DNA of 64,000 nt from Ascidia mentula (Eukaryota > Chordata > Ascidiacea > Phlebobranchia > Ascidiidae): positions 19,535,001-19,599,000 of the forward strand of contig OX387199.1 in assembly GCA_947561715.1 (NCBI GenBank), read 5' to 3'. A model generated the notes under the pieces. That model ran no database searches and had not been told where the DNA came from. It saw nothing but the letters and a program-made list of their open reading frames with translations. This document shows positions 35,968 through 46,782 of the stretch, piece after piece. Both the position numbers and the translations under genes were made by a program. Numbering within the stretch: the first letter of the stretch is position 1; the number at the start of each line of letters is the position of its first letter.

Positions 35968-37485
35968 TCACGAATTGTTACGGGCGAAATTGCGGAACAC
36001 GGGCGAAAGTACTTTTCCATCGTTCCGATTTAAAACATTCGGTAGCGAATTAATATAATAATTTTCCACAACCAACCGTTTTGCCAAAATTGTTTCTTGT
36101 TTTAATACTTTTGCTTCCTTCCAATTGATACGGTGGTCGGTGTCAAGCATGTGGGCACATAGGGCAGATTTATTGGGTTCCATATTGCGTATGGCTGCCT
36201 TGTGTTCTTTAATACGGGACGTTAAATTGCGCTTAGTCTGGCCAATATACACAGTGTTACAATCAAGACAAGGGATTAAGTAAACTACACCGGTCATTTG
36301 AAGCATGGGAATACGGTCTTTAGGTTTGGGAAACATGTTTTCTAAAGTGCATACCGGTTTCATGGCAACTTTTACGCCAGTGGCGTTGAGTATTCTTGAT
36401 ATCCGCTCAGAAACTCCCTGTACATATGGTATGGAAGTGAATGCTGTGTATGTTTGTGTGGGTTTGTTGTGTGTGTGGGGTGTGAGATTTAGGTTAGTGG
36501 GAAATTGGTTTAGTTTTAGAACGTTTCGAATGTGTTTGCGTTCAACCCTCCGAGTGTGTGGATCGGCAATATGTGTAATCGTTCTGTTATATAAGGTTCT
36601 GGCCACAGTGAGTTTTTGATGTTTCGGATGGTGTGAGGTGTATTGTAAGTAGCGGTTAGTGTGTGTAGGCTTGTAAAAAATGGAGGTGGTAAGTTTCCCG
36701 TCCGGGTTTGCAGTGACGTTTACGTCCAAAAATGACAGACTATGGTCATGTTGTGTTTCCCGGGTGAACTTAATGGAAGGTTCGATGCTGTTTATGTGGT
36801 TATGAAACCCTGCGACCTCGTCTTTTGCTATGATGACGTACGTGTCATCGACATAGCGGAGCCAAAGTCGCGGGGGTGTTTTGAAGGAAGCAAGAGCGGT
36901 TTGCTCAAGTTGTTCCATTATAATGTTGGCCAGAACCGGTGAAATGGGAGAGCCCATGGGGGTGCCAAAAATTTGTTGGTAAATGTCGTGTTTATATGTG
37001 AAAACAGTCGAGTCTAAGCACAACTGTAATGCCTCTTGGATGTGTGTTAACTTAAGATTGGTACGTTCATGTAGTGTTGTGTCTTGTTGTAGTTGGTCCA
37101 AGGATATTCTGAGCGCAACATCTGTCGGAATTGACGTAAACAGGCTAACGACATCAAACGATACTTGACACTCATGCGGAAGTAATTTATATTCAGAAAT
37201 AATCTTTACAAACTCTCTGGAATTTTTTACAGTAAAGTCAGTACTATTAACTAAAGGAAATAAAATTTGACTGATGAACTTAGATAGCTGGTAGGTTGGC
37301 GAGTTAACAAAAGAAACAATCGGTCTTAATGGAATACCTTCCTTATGGATTTTGGGTAACCCGTAGAACTTTGGGAGCACACCGTCGCTGCTGTGTAGTC
37401 TTCGATACTCCGGTTGGGATATGCAGTCTTCTGTCCGTAGTTTCCACACAAATTTGTTCAGGAAAACAAGAAACAATTTTGGCAA
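35968..37485 (-). CDS. Penelope-like reverse transcriptase with GIY-YIG endonuclease (N-terminally truncated)
   Basis: 505 codons. The frame begins in the inverted repeat (MPKLFL) and enters a reverse transcriptase at PKFYGLPKIHKEGIPLRPIV. Further motifs are FDVVSLFTSIP, TPMGSPISP and the catalytic YVDDT (about 36840-36854). The C-terminal part has a GIY-YIG nuclease: GVVYLIPC, then VYIGQT with following arginines (about 36170-36300). The order RT then GIY-YIG is diagnostic of Penelope-like elements. The N-terminal region of the RT is missing, so this copy cannot encode a full enzyme. No internal stops are present, so it is young. Confidence 0.92.
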   Translation of the reverse strand: MPKLFLVFLNKFVWKLRTEDCISQPEYRRLHSSDGVLPKFYGLPKIHKEGIPLRPIVSFVNSPTYQLSKFISQILFPLVNSTDFTVKNSREFVKIISEYKLLPHECQVSFDVVSLFTSIPTDVALRISLDQLQQDTTLHERTNLKLTHIQEALQLCLDSTVFTYKHDIYQQIFGTPMGSPISPVLANIIMEQLEQTALASFKTPPRLWLRYVDDTYVIIAKDEVAGFHNHINSIEPSIKFTRETQHDHSLSFLDVNVTANPDGKLTTSIFYKPTHTNRYLQYTSHHPKHQKLTVARTLYNRTITHIADPHTRRVERKHIRNVLKLNQFPTNLNLTPHTHNKPTQTYTAFTSIPYVQGVSERISRILNATGVKVAMKPVCTLENMFPKPKDRIPMLQMTGVVYLIPCLDCNTVYIGQTKRNLTSRIKEHKAAIRNMEPNKSALCAHMLDTDHRINWKEAKVLKQETILAKRLVVENYYINSLPNVLNRNDGKVLSPVFRNFARNNS

Positions 37486-37751
37486 AACGGTTGGTTGTGG
37501 AAAATTATTATATTAATTCGCTACCGAATGTTTTAAATCGGAACGATGGAAAAGTACTTTCGCCCGTGTTCCGCAATTTCGCCCGTAACAATTCGTGACT
37601 TTTGTTTCCCATGTTTGGCCGTTTGACCCATGATCGATGTTGTCCATTGAATTATGTCCCGCTGTGTTTTAGCTGTTACGCCCTTTTGTTTTTTCGTCGC
37701 TCAATTTCTTTGCCCTGTTGGTTCGCTTCGCTACTGTGTTTGTTTTATTCT

Positions 37752-37787
37752 CTGAAGAAGCCTAGTCGTACGTACAGGCGAAACGTC
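37752..37787 (+). ncRNA. Hammerhead-ribozyme-like motif in the Penelope end (also at the inverted end, about 35779-35814)
   Basis: CTGAAGA fits the CUGANGA core. After one extra A comes GCCT, a 12-nt loop and AGGC, then GAAA and CGTC. Hammerhead motifs are known in Penelope-like terminal repeats. The extra A and short stem make activity uncertain. The mirror copy lies on the opposite strand in the left inverted repeat. Confidence 0.4.
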
Positions 37788-37902
37788 AGAAAATACAATC
37801 TTTTTTAAACAAAAGGTGTATATTTGTTGTTCTCCACCAGAAGAGCGTCAGATTCATAATTCATTATGATACCAGGTGGTCAAAGCCTATTTTCAGTTTT
37901 CA

Positions 37903-38345
37903 AACTTACCTATCATGGACATAGTGCAAGGTATAGCGTGACTACTCTAACGTTTAACAAACTTACCTATCATGGACATAGTGCAAGGTATAGCGTGACT
38001 ACTTTAACGTTTAACAAACTTACCCATCATGGACATAGTGCAAGGTATAGCGTGACTACCTTAACGTTTAACAAACTTACCTATCATGGACATAGTGCAA
38101 GGTATAGCGTGACTACCTTAACGTTTAACAAACTTACCTATCATGGACATAGTGCAAGGTATAGCGTGACTACCTTAACGTTTAACAAACTTACCTATCA
38201 TGGACATAGTGCAAGGTATAGCGTGACTACCTTAACGTTTAACAAACTTACCTATCATGGACATAGTACAAGGTATAGCGTGACTACTCTAACGTATAAC
38301 AAAGTTACCTATCGTGGACACAGTGCAAGGTTTAAAGTAAATGAT
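37903..38345. repeat. 57-bp subrepeats, right arm (about 8 monomers, inverted)
   Basis: Reverse complement of the left-arm unit: AACTTACCTATCATGGACAT followed by TAGTGCAAGGTATAGCGTG. It is shorter than the left arm, so the arms are unequal. Confidence 0.95.
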
Positions 38346-38575
38346 TTCAATTACCCCCCTTAGATGAAAATATGTACCCTCCCTGTTTGCCGCTGCAGTA
38401 TCGTATTTAGGTTACCGATTTTGTCTAGTTTACTGATCTTGGACGCTTACCTATGTTAGCCGTAACGTTACAGCCCCTTCTCAGTGCAATAGCGAGTCGC
38501 TGTATTTGTTTGGATATTGGGCAACACTTTGAAACCGAAAATGGAAATTTCATAAATTTCGTGTTCCTGTATGAT

Positions 38576-41500
38576 ATGCCGGACTCTTGGTAAGTAGTGA
38601 GTGTGTGTACTTGGGTGCTAGTGAATCAATAAATGCAATTTTGTATGACCGAAAATGCACGTATAGTTTATTGTTTGAATTGTAAAAATCGTAGGCCTAC
38701 TTTGATTTCAATAAAATGTAAGTGCAACTCACGATAAAATGATAACTTCACTTGTCTTCCCTTGGTCATTGGTGAATTGTTGCAGTTATATACAGTTTAC
38801 TGCACTTCAGAACATTTCATTTCTGTTTTAAAGATATTTAGCAAGAACTGATCATTGAACCACGCTTTATGGAGACTCGTGTACCGGTATATGTAGTGGT
38901 TGGTGGTGGAATTTCTGGTGTTGCATGTTCAGAAACGTTAAATGCCCTTGACCCAACAGCTAAGGTTATCATTATTTCTGCATCTCCTCTGATAAAAGCT
39001 GTCAGAAATGTGCAAGATCTTACACGAACTCTCACATCATTTGATGTGGCCGAAACTTCAATACAAGATTATTCTAAAATGCACCCAAATATTAAAGTCA
39101 TTCATAGTGCAGTGAAACACATTGATACTGAGAAAAAAGTTGTTGTTACTGATGATGAAAAAGAATATGTGTACACAAAATTATGTATTTGTACAGGAGC
39201 AAAGCAAAATGTCATTTTTCCAGAAAACAAAAATGTAATTGGCATTAGGGACACCGCAACTGCCAAGGAATTGGACTCAAAGTTACAAAATGCAGAAAGA
39301 CTTGTAGTTGTAGGTAATGGTGGCATAGCAATTGAGCTTCTATTTCAAGTCCAATGTTGTGAAGTAATTTGGGTGATTAGGGACAAAGCAATCGGCCAGG
39401 TATTTTTTGATCCAGGTGCATCTGAATTCTTTCTTCCAATTTTGTTGAATCAAAAGCCGCCCGCTGTAACTGACAAAAGACGGATGACTTATAAACTTGA
39501 TGGAGTTGACCGAGTAAATGCGTCACATGTTACTGGTGGTGCATTGGGTCCAGACTGGCATCAAAACTTGCAACTAAGCGGAAAAGGTGAAGAGCTGAAA
39601 ACTGTAAAGATCGAATACCAATCAGAGGTAAAATCAGTGTATTCCCTGGATGACAGTACAGTCAGCGGCGATTTTGACAGAAAATCGGACAGTTCATTGT
39701 GGCCTGTTTATCTAAATCTAACCAATGGCAAAACTTTGGGTTGTGATTTTGTTGTCAGTGCAACTGGGGTTGTTCCCAACACTGGCATTTTTTACAACCT
39801 TTCCTGCAACAAATCAGAGGATGGGGGTGTTATTGTTGATCAGAACATGAGAGTTGTTGGTTTACAAGATGTCTATGCAGCAGGAGATGTGTGTAGTACA
39901 GCCACATGGCCCAAATCCCCACATTGGCACCAAATGCGTCTGTGGACCCAGGCCAGGCAAATGGGTATGTTTACGGCGCAATGCATAACTTCTCACCACC
40001 AAAACGAACAAGATACAGATAGTGCTGATTTTGAAATACCAACAGACATCTGCTTTGACTTGTTTGCCCATGCAACGAACTTTTTCGGAAAGCGTGTTAT
40101 TCTTCTTGGAAGATACAATGCACAAGACATTGAAAACACTTCTGGTCTTGAGTTTTTATTGAGGACTACACCAGGCGAAGAATACATAAAGGTTGTGATG
40201 TTGAATGGAAGAATGCAAGGAGCTGTTCTCATTGGTGAAACTGACCTGGAGGAGACTTTTGAGAATCTCATATTAAATGAAATAGATCTTTCAATGCTTG
40301 GAGAAGACTTGCTTGATCCAGATGTTGACATTACTGATTATTTTGACTAACACGCTTAAGCCCAGAGCTATATTTCATTGTTCCTTTTTATTTTTTTGAC
40401 TTGCGGTGTGACAAATTTTATTTTTACCTGAATTATGGACTAATTAAACACAGCACTGCGAAATGTACACCATAATTTATCTAAATTAATGATCTTTTAA
40501 CAGATGTTTCTTTAATAGGCTTGCTGACTATTCTAGTTGCAAACAATTGTGTCAAGATATTGCAGAGTTGATTAATGATCGCAACATCGAATCACGGAAA
40601 GGCAGAAATGCAACATATGTAAGACAAAAATTGTGCTTTTATGTTTAATGTCAATTTATAATAAATATATATTCATATATTTTTTCCTGGGCTGCTAAGC
40701 CTGTAATCTTGACACAATAGCTGTGACCGCCAACTAAGGACCTGCACAGTGGGGCTTTCCTGCCAATCACCGCATTGCATGAAATATTACTGCATATATA
40801 TATTTATAATATTTTGTGTTTTTTTTGCAGCTGAACAGCTTAATTCAGAAAGATCTTTTAAATCTTAAAGGAATGACTGAAAAGCTTAAACTTGATTTAG
40901 TGAAGTCGTCAAAATCAAGATCAGCGTAAGAAATTGAAAGTATACGGTTTGGATGTGATTTTAATTTTGCATTTGTCACGAAAAAGAACACATGGCGAGG
41001 TTGAAAGAAGACACAATTTGCTCGATACTTTAACTACAAGAGTTCGCATTCTAAATGACGCCTCCGATGCTAGGATTGGTTCAGTGAGCACTTATGAATC
41101 AGAAAGGTATAATGTGTAGTTATGTTGCTTTTTTTCAGAACTTTAGTTTTTTTTTATGTAATGCTGCTTGTTATGTTGTCATTTGCAATGGCTTGGATGT
41201 TTTTTTTGTGATTATATGTAACATATCATGTTCGGCCATGTTTAGAGCATTATTATTGGCAACTGAACATGACTCTGAACAATCCTTCTCCAATCCTTGG
41301 ATGGAAAGTGATGAAAGCATTTCCAGATTAACCAGGGAAGAGTTTAAAAAAAGACAAGAGCAGGTTATAAAAGGTAAATTATCATGTGCGGCTAAATGTA
41401 ATAGTACATAATGAAGTATTCACATGTTAAACATAACATGTGTCACAACTCTTTAGACCAAGATGCTGGTTTGGATGCTCTTGCTGACACACTTAAACGC

Positions 41501-43920
41501 CAAAAAGATATCGGCATTAACATTGGAAGTGAAGCTGATTACCAATCAGGTAACACTCTGAAAAGACTTGGTGCTCTACTGCCCACCAGTGTTTAAGTTA
41601 TTAATTTTGTTCTTCCACTTGATGGCACTACAAAGCCATGTCTATTCCGCAAACCCGAGAAATTTTTTGACGTTCGCCATGCGTTATGTACTGTCGGTAA
41701 ATTCAACTTTAAACCGTACGTAACAAACGCCATCGAGCTCATTCGGTTGTCTTACAACCAGTTATTTGCATTCATTCAATTTTTTAAAACGACCGCATGT
41801 AGCATGTGCGATAGAATTGTGTTGCGTGACGTTTTTAAACTACAAGCCTTAACATGATTTTGGGAAATTCATTACGGAATATTTGACGAGAATTCATGAT
41901 GCATTCATGACGGCGCGACTTTGTAAATTTTTCCGGTATGCAAAATTCACGACGTGTTTAAACTGCAAGCTCTAAGAATGATACTTGCGAATTCATGACG
42001 GCAAATAATTTGGCATACCGGAAAAATTGCAAAGTCGGCGCCTACACCAGGAAGTAATACATAACTTGTGCGGTAGTTGCTGTTGGTGACGGGAAAGGAT
42101 TTTGTAAACATAATTTATCATTTTTTGACTGCGTGTAATAGTATATATACTATATACATATATATATATATATATATGTGTTCCATACCTTGTTTTAATC
42201 TCCACGAGGCGTTTGAATGTAAGCGGTACAAAGGTTCGGGCACAATGTCCAGAAGTTGGAGATGTGCCCGGTATATTTGCCAGTGGGAATTAATTAAGGA
42301 AGGCTTTAATACCAAATATCCATTTTATTTTTAGCGAAAAAGTGCATATGACCTTCCAAGAAAGCGGCTTACATGTAAACCGCCACCACCTCGGCACGTG
42401 TTTTTCGGCCCCCTTGCGTTTCGATAAATTCCTGGCTTGTGTTGGCAACATCCCTTTGCACCTGTGCTTGCCACGCGACGTTGGCTTCTATAAATCAATT
42501 CAATATTTGTTGCGTTCCGCTTGCGATATCTCAGATAAAACAGATTGGGATGTAGGCACTCTGACGATGGCCAGCAGTTGCATTGAGGAGCGCCAACCAA
42601 AACACTTTTAGTGGCAGTTTTTGGTTTCGGTCTATTACGCGGGGTCATATTAAAGGGAAGTTATTGTCTATAGCGAGGGCGCCAAGACGTTTTGCTGCTG
42701 GTGTGGTACATCACCAGCTCATCAGTATTGTTAAACTTCGGTACACTTGATTTTTTTGACCCATTATTTCACTTTTTAGCGCACAGGACGTCTTAAATAA
42801 AACTTAAAACATAGTTTTTCTTTTTAATGTTTTTTTGTAGTGCATTGTTGGTGGAAATTTTTTTCAAAACTGCTATAATTGAACGTTAAACAAAAACTGT
42901 GCACTTTGTTATTTTAGCTTCCAAAGTCTTTAATTGGAATATTTAGAAAGGTTCTTCTTTTGTCAACTGTTTCAAAACGTTTAAATGCCTGTACGAAATA
43001 ATATAATGCACTGCATTTTTACTATATCCGTTTAATATCCTTATTAAAAACATTATTGTAGATAATCTCTTTGTTACTGACACTATTTTTTTACTGTAGA
43101 ACTAATTGACGACATTGTAATCCGTGCTGATCAAACCGATTCCAGAATTCACAGACAAAGCGAAAATGTCGTGAAAGTTACTCGGAAATCCTCTACTTGC
43201 GGTAAGACGTTTTAAAATGTACTGACCCCTAAAAATCTAGTCTTTTATCCGGCACAAAAAAATTTCTCTGTTATTTTAGTGCCACAGAACCCGCGCCAAT
43301 TATATCATACACAACGGGAACTAAACGCACGTACATTGTTTATTACTGGAAGACAACCTAGTCTAATATGGTTATTTCACCATGAAGAATGCGTTGAATT
43401 TTTTACCACTAACTGACATTAACCCGGAACTAAACGCTTATAAATTGTTTATTACTGGACAATTACATAGTCCCTTCTTGTGGTGTGATAATATTTATTT
43501 TAACCATCAACAATGCGTCGAACTTTGTACACAACTTTACGTATTCGATTTAACGGGCGAGAAGCTGCGCTTAAATGTCCATATAATCTACAAAAAAAAC
43601 TCGTGGTAATTTTTTTACTTGAGAAAACGGTTTCCGCCATTTTGTTTTTTTTTTCGCGCGATCTCGCTCGCAAATTCCACACCTGCTCTCGCGTAAACAG
43701 AAAAACACATTCAACCGAATATTTGACAAACACCCCTGCCCGCTTGATTCACTCCATACATCACCGTCCTCATCCTGATGACACCCACCTGCGTGAATCG
43801 CCGGTGACTCGGTCACTCGATTTGATTCAATTTCACGCTCTTCCATCTTTTACAGCCCTGTGGTTCGTCATCATTCTTCTGGGCATCGCGATTATTGTCG
43901 TCGCCGTCGTGCCTACGTAG
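38576..43920 (+). CDS. STX8: Syntaxin-8, Qc-SNARE (8 coding exons)
   Basis: Exons: 38576-38589, 40519-40618, 40831-40925, 40987-41106, 41246-41373, 41457-41549, 43100-43201 and 43856-43920. They sum to 238 codons plus stop; human STX8 has 236. The first exon encodes only MPDSW, with the last base of Trp from exon 2, matching the short start of vertebrate STX8 and followed by LADYSSCKQL. An N-terminal helical region contains RRHNLLDTL. The SNARE motif begins DQDAGLDALADTLKRQKDIG, with glutamine 182 at the zero layer (DYQSELIDD). A C-terminal membrane anchor reads FVIILLGIAIIVVAVV just before the end. Family role: tail-anchored SNARE for late-endosomal and endolysosomal fusion. Intron 1 (1.9 kb) contains PYROXD1; intron 6 is 1.5 kb. 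All phases agree. Confidence 0.93.
38869..40350 (+). CDS. PYROXD1: Pyridine nucleotide-disulphide oxidoreductase domain protein 1, intronless
   Basis: 493 codons in one uninterrupted exon, close to the usual length of about 500. The N-terminal FAD-binding loop is VVGGGISG (residues 10-17), followed by ICTGA (107-111). A second Rossmann fold VVVGNGGIAIE lies at about 146-156 for NAD(P)H, SATGVVPNT at 297-305, and the FAD-contacting YAAGD at 336-340. There is no CxxxxC redox pair, as expected for this class-I-like branch. Family role: flavoprotein oxidoreductase of nucleus and cytosol, linked in vertebrates to muscle and to protecting the tRNA ligase complex. The gene lies wholly inside intron 1 of STX8 on the same strand. 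An ATTAAA at 40443-40448 could end its mRNA before STX8 exon 2. Confidence 0.93.
   Translation: METRVPVYVVVGGGISGVACSETLNALDPTAKVIIISASPLIKAVRNVQDLTRTLTSFDVAETSIQDYSKMHPNIKVIHSAVKHIDTEKKVVVTDDEKEYVYTKLCICTGAKQNVIFPENKNVIGIRDTATAKELDSKLQNAERLVVVGNGGIAIELLFQVQCCEVIWVIRDKAIGQVFFDPGASEFFLPILLNQKPPAVTDKRRMTYKLDGVDRVNASHVTGGALGPDWHQNLQLSGKGEELKTVKIEYQSEVKSVYSLDDSTVSGDFDRKSDSSLWPVYLNLTNGKTLGCDFVVSATGVVPNTGIFYNLSCNKSEDGGVIVDQNMRVVGLQDVYAAGDVCSTATWPKSPHWHQMRLWTQARQMGMFTAQCITSHHQNEQDTDSADFEIPTDICFDLFAHATNFFGKRVILLGRYNAQDIENTSGLEFLLRTTPGEEYIKVVMLNGRMQGAVLIGETDLEETFENLILNEIDLSMLGEDLLDPDVDITDYFD
40443..40448 (+). other. Polyadenylation signal candidate for PYROXD1
   Basis: ATTAAA about 90 bp after the PYROXD1 stop and 70 bp before STX8 exon 2 (40519), placed to allow polyadenylation inside the STX8 intron. 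Confidence 0.4.
41885..42050. repeat. Inverted repeat in STX8 intron 6
   Basis: GACTTTGTAAATTTTTCCGG near 41918 is mirrored by CCGGAAAAATTGCAAAGTC near 42020, with similar ATTCATGACGGC text near both arms. It could be a small MITE; no target duplication was identified. Confidence 0.4.
42140..42178. repeat. AT-rich dinucleotide microsatellite
   Basis: Alternating TA/CATA tract in STX8 intron 6. Confidence 0.85.
43316..43550. repeat. Imperfect tandem duplication in STX8 intron 7
   Basis: Two diverged units of about 110 bp, each starting GAACTAAACGC and containing ATTGTTTATTACTGGA. No coding meaning is apparent. Confidence 0.5.
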
Positions 43921-46782
43921 CTGTTGATGACGTCATGTCCTGTCTGATGCACTTAACTCGTTTATGCCCGATTTTCGATTTCACTCGCTGCAATATATGT
44001 TCGTCCTCGCTTCTATTTTGTTTCTTTTGTCATTTATTTCTCAAGTGAAGTCGTCATCCTCATTAACTGCGTAACATGCGTGCCAGCCATTTGGTCGTGT
44101 ATTTATAGCTTTTCATTTTGCTCGATGGGAATAATTGTCAGCAAGTGTGTTCTAGACAGAAAGTTGTTCGAGTCCGAAAATTAATGCAGTAGTTTTAACA
44201 TTTTCATCGAGTTTTGAGAAGACAAGGATCGATATTTTGTATTGATGAAGCTTTTTATTGGGATTTCTTTAATCCCGAATAGAAAGAAAAACCCACTGGC
44301 AACCTACATATTTCAAATTTGTCGTAATTTGTGCCTTCAAGCACTCCACAAAGAAGCAAATGGAGTGGTTTTTGATAGGCAGTATTTATTTCTCAATGAG
44401 ATATGTATTTTGTGGCAATTTTTTGACGTTTTCGCCAGAAGAGCAGATTAGGTACATACGATTCCAAAATATTTGAAATTTTGTTTAACTTTGGTTTGCT
44501 TGGAAACGTTCTACTTATGATTACGAAGTAGCGAAGTTTTTGAATTGTAAAAATGGCAGCCGTTTGTGTGCAGGCCCAAAACACATAAGTTTCTACCTAT
44601 ATATGGGTCACGGTGGGCGGAATTATCCACGTTGATCGCTATCTTGCCCAGCGCAGACGACAATGATAGGTTGTGGCTGCATTAGGGTAATGCCAATCCA
44701 GCATCAATGCACCGAACGCCGTCTTTGTCACCTGTAGTTGGACGCTTATAGCTCGCTCGTCACCCACCAAAGTGCGCATTTGGCAGCATTTTAAGGTGTC
44801 GGGTTCGAGAAAAGATTCTCAACTTTCCTAGGAGGTTGCACGTTACCTGCATGTCGCTACCTCGGCTTTCGCAAAGTTGTTCTCTTCGTGTGAACGTCTG
44901 GCTATTCCAGTACCGACCCCCAGAATTCGGTGTCTGCTGACGGAGATGCCATAAAACCTGTAATTGAACGTGCAACCTTCAAAGCTCCCTTTCACGTTTC
45001 ATGGGAATAGGCACCAGCAGCAGATCTATTTTGGCTCCTTGACATTATGGTAGGTGGTGTTTAATGCTCGTTTAAATGGTATCATTGGAGAATGGAACGG
45101 TTTGCTGTCACGTGCCCTCTGTCTGCGTAAACATGCTCCTGTGGCATTGGTTGTAATTTTTCGTATGTGGTAATATTATGTAGCATGGTTTATAATGAAA
45201 CTCAAGATAGATTAATTTGTACCACAAACACTGCATGTAGTATTTCTGGCACAATTCCAAACTAACCGTTTCGAATTCGCTGATGTGGAAGAGTAACAAT
45301 ACTTAGGAACACAACTCAGGGGTTTTCTCATAATTCTGAGCATAAAGACGTCAGTCTGGTCAGCTCCTTAGAATGATGGAGATATTGAAAGGAGGCCCTA
45401 CAATATAACATGAAGACCCCAATTAGATAAATTTAATTTTGAAAAACTTTTTATGCGAAGTATGGGACTCACATTCATTTCTTTTCATCGGTTCCCGCAT
45501 TTCTAAGTCAGTCCCTGCCTCCTTTCCTCTGATGCTCGATTACTCGGTTGCTTGAAATCCTGGGCCATTTGTAATTTTTTTGACAATTTTGATTTTGTAT
45601 TGATGTTTAATGACAACAATAACATCATAATTTGTGAAAAAAATATACCCTCTATCTTGTAAGTCGGCAGAGTTATCCGCGTTCAAGGTTTCGTTAACTG
45701 GCATTCTTTTTGTTGACCAGCACCCCTTTAAAACTAACTATCTGCATCATGAAGCGACAAACTAATTTATCTGCATTATGAAGCGCTACACACAGTTTTT
45801 TCCCAGTTGTCTGCCAGTAATTGTCCATCAGTGCGGGACAGACCTTTGGTGATGGCCATCAATGAACGGAACACACACAGTTGCGTACGATTGAAGAACG
45901 TCATTTATTCAGCAATATCACAAGAAAAAAGACGGACACATTTAAACGAGTACAGCAAAGAAAACGGTGGGCATGGTGACGTCAGAAAACGAAATAACAA
46001 AACACGAATACCCAACATGAAAGAAGAGGACATGAGAGAAGCAATAGATCCGTCGCACGCCGCTCAAACATGCACGTGGTTACAGTGTAGGGCGGAAATA
46101 AATATATATACTATTTGGTAAAAAATACATCAAACGAGTAAGCGCCGAAGGCTGTTGAAAGCAACATACACATGAGCCCGACGATCGCAGTTACATCGTT
46201 TATTGCCTGTTCTTGTGCTACAGATATCAAAAGATTTATCATAATGAAAGATATGGCGATTATTAGGTTTTATGTATTAAATGCATACGCATGTATCCTG
46301 TGTGTATAAAATTTCATTGCTGAGATTTTGGCAAGAGAACCGAACATCGTGCTCAAGTGGGTCCATGTTTGTGATACCGAACAGACCGGGGTTACAGCTA
46401 CTATTGGCTTCCGCTTTAAGACAAGAAATCGACACAGAAAACAATAATCGTCTGTTACAGCGCTAGTGCATCACAATACACGGACAATGACATATGTGCG
46501 CGTGATGCAAAATCTTTAAAAAACATTCCCGGATCGTAAAATACGGATAAAATGTCGGTTTGTGTTCTCGTGGTACACGAAATCGAAATGGTGTTGAGTG
46601 AAGGACAACACACGCGTTTTCAAGGTCACGATGGGTAAGGTTGAACACAATTGGATGACACGACAACACGAAACCACGCGTTCCCGCGAACAATTCTTCC
46701 TTGCGCCGGGATACGACGCCATCTCGCGGCCTTGCGGGACGCAACTATTTTATCACAAGTGCGGCGCTCCCACGACGCTGTC
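43921..46782. other. Intergenic DNA between STX8 and netrin (convergent genes)
   Basis: Contains the 3' flanks of both genes. TTTATT at 46199-46204 could be the netrin AATAAA on the minus strand. I find no supported gene; the frame at 45807-46121 has no recognisable domain. Confidence 0.5.

Larger units (their letters stand above)
35702..37864 (-). mobile_element. Penelope-like retroelement, 5'-truncated, with perfect inverted ends
   Basis: The reverse-transcriptase/GIY-YIG frame is on the minus strand. The last roughly 400 bp (35702-36103: end of the ORF plus 3' UTR) is repeated in inverted orientation at 37464-37864. The inverted copies look identical; both give the same 68-codon frame. 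The ORF lacks its beginning and is joined to the inverted end at about 37464. Inverted or LTR-like ends made of the element's own 3' part, together with 5' truncation, are typical of Penelope-like elements. It is inserted in the centre of the foldback element. Confidence 0.9.
34241..38482. mobile_element. Foldback-type element with 57-bp subrepeat arms, interrupted by a Penelope-like element
   Basis: The outer inverted repeats are 34247-34390 and 38331-38476. Both read GGGCTGTAACGTTACGGCTA from the outside and remain complementary for about 140 bp, with small differences. Inside each lies an array of 57-bp subrepeats: about 34390-35620 in one orientation and 37903-38345 reversed. The polarity flips at about 35623. 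AGTGCAAT occurs at 34233-34240 and 38483-38490 as a likely 8-bp target duplication. No transposase is present, so mobilisation would need help in trans. The 57-bp unit includes TTGCACTATGTCCAT. Confidence 0.8.
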
